64,000 nucleotides of DNA from Selaginella moellendorffii (lineage: Eukaryota; Streptophyta; Lycopodiopsida; Selaginellales; Selaginellaceae), in assembly GCF_000143415.4 (NCBI RefSeq), contig NW_003314304.1, positions 637,102 to 701,101 on the forward strand, given 5' to 3'. This document shows, in pieces, positions 63,960 through 64,000 of the stretch. Each line of letters begins with the position of its first letter. Position 1 is the first letter of the stretch. A program made the position numbers and the translations under genes. A model generated the notes under the pieces. It was not told where the DNA came from. It was given only the letters and a program-made list of their open reading frames with translations, and did no database searches.

Positions 63960-64000
63960 ACCTGGACGAGCATTGGAGAGCCTCCAAATCGCGCATTGGA
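63960..64000. other. 5' flank of the receptor kinase gene
   Basis: Only 41 bp remain in the window; nothing further can be said. Confidence 0.5.

Overview
This window looks like nuclear DNA of a land plant, most likely a lycophyte such as Selaginella (inference). The gene families are plant families: PLS-type PPR proteins, a UDP-glycosyltransferase with a PSPG box, B3 proteins, DUF1005, DUF1685, an LRR receptor kinase and a GNA-type lectin. Introns are short, mostly about 50-130 bp, intergenic gaps are small, and there are many PPR genes and PPR relics.

Layout. 1-14.6 kb: a segmental duplication in direct orientation (1-2045 and 11855-14098) carries an unknown 226-241 aa protein and a glycosyltransferase. 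The copies are separated by AT-rich DNA with a worn 5S-bearing TRIM element, a dead Ty3/gypsy element and a PPR graveyard. 14.6-34.7 kb is dense, intact, intron-rich gene space: PPR, B3, a CCCH-RRM gene whose last exons complete a RING finger, a 15-exon LRR protein, a Myb/REB1-like factor, an unknown 174 aa protein, DUF1005 and ALG2. I rebuilt the multi-exon genes here exon by exon, and each closes in frame. 34.4-41.9 kb: a family of small hydrophobic proteins, shards of ALG2, a dead gypsy element, and an extremely AT-rich lectin gene ending in a 128-bp perfect palindrome. 41.9-59.6 kb: a second large duplication. Copy B (51.9-59.6 kb) is largely complete. Copy A (41.9-45.1 kb) is the same segment with an internal deletion of about 4.5 kb and many lesions. 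Between the copies lie an array of about four 1.1-kb tandem repeats, interrupted by a young, intact Cassandra-type TRIM with identical LTRs, and broken copies of LSG1, RPB6 and a PPR gene. 57.5-64 kb: a DUF1685 gene, two related small genes, and an LRR receptor kinase at the right edge.

Functionally the intact genes are housekeeping or regulatory: organelle RNA processing (PPR), N-glycan assembly (ALG2), transcription (B3, Myb/REB1-like), RNA binding with possible ubiquitin ligase activity (CCCH-RRM-RING), and surface signalling (LRR-RLK). They do not form one pathway. The items most worth a second look are the Cassandra-type TRIM, the CCCH-RRM-RING fusion, the AT-rich lectin with its palindrome, the three small hydrophobic genes whose 3' flank is shared with a cysteine-rich secreted peptide gene, and the tandem pair of small paralogous genes at 58.7-59.6 kb. 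No database search was possible. Family names come from recognised motifs, and exon borders from splice signals and reading-frame continuity.
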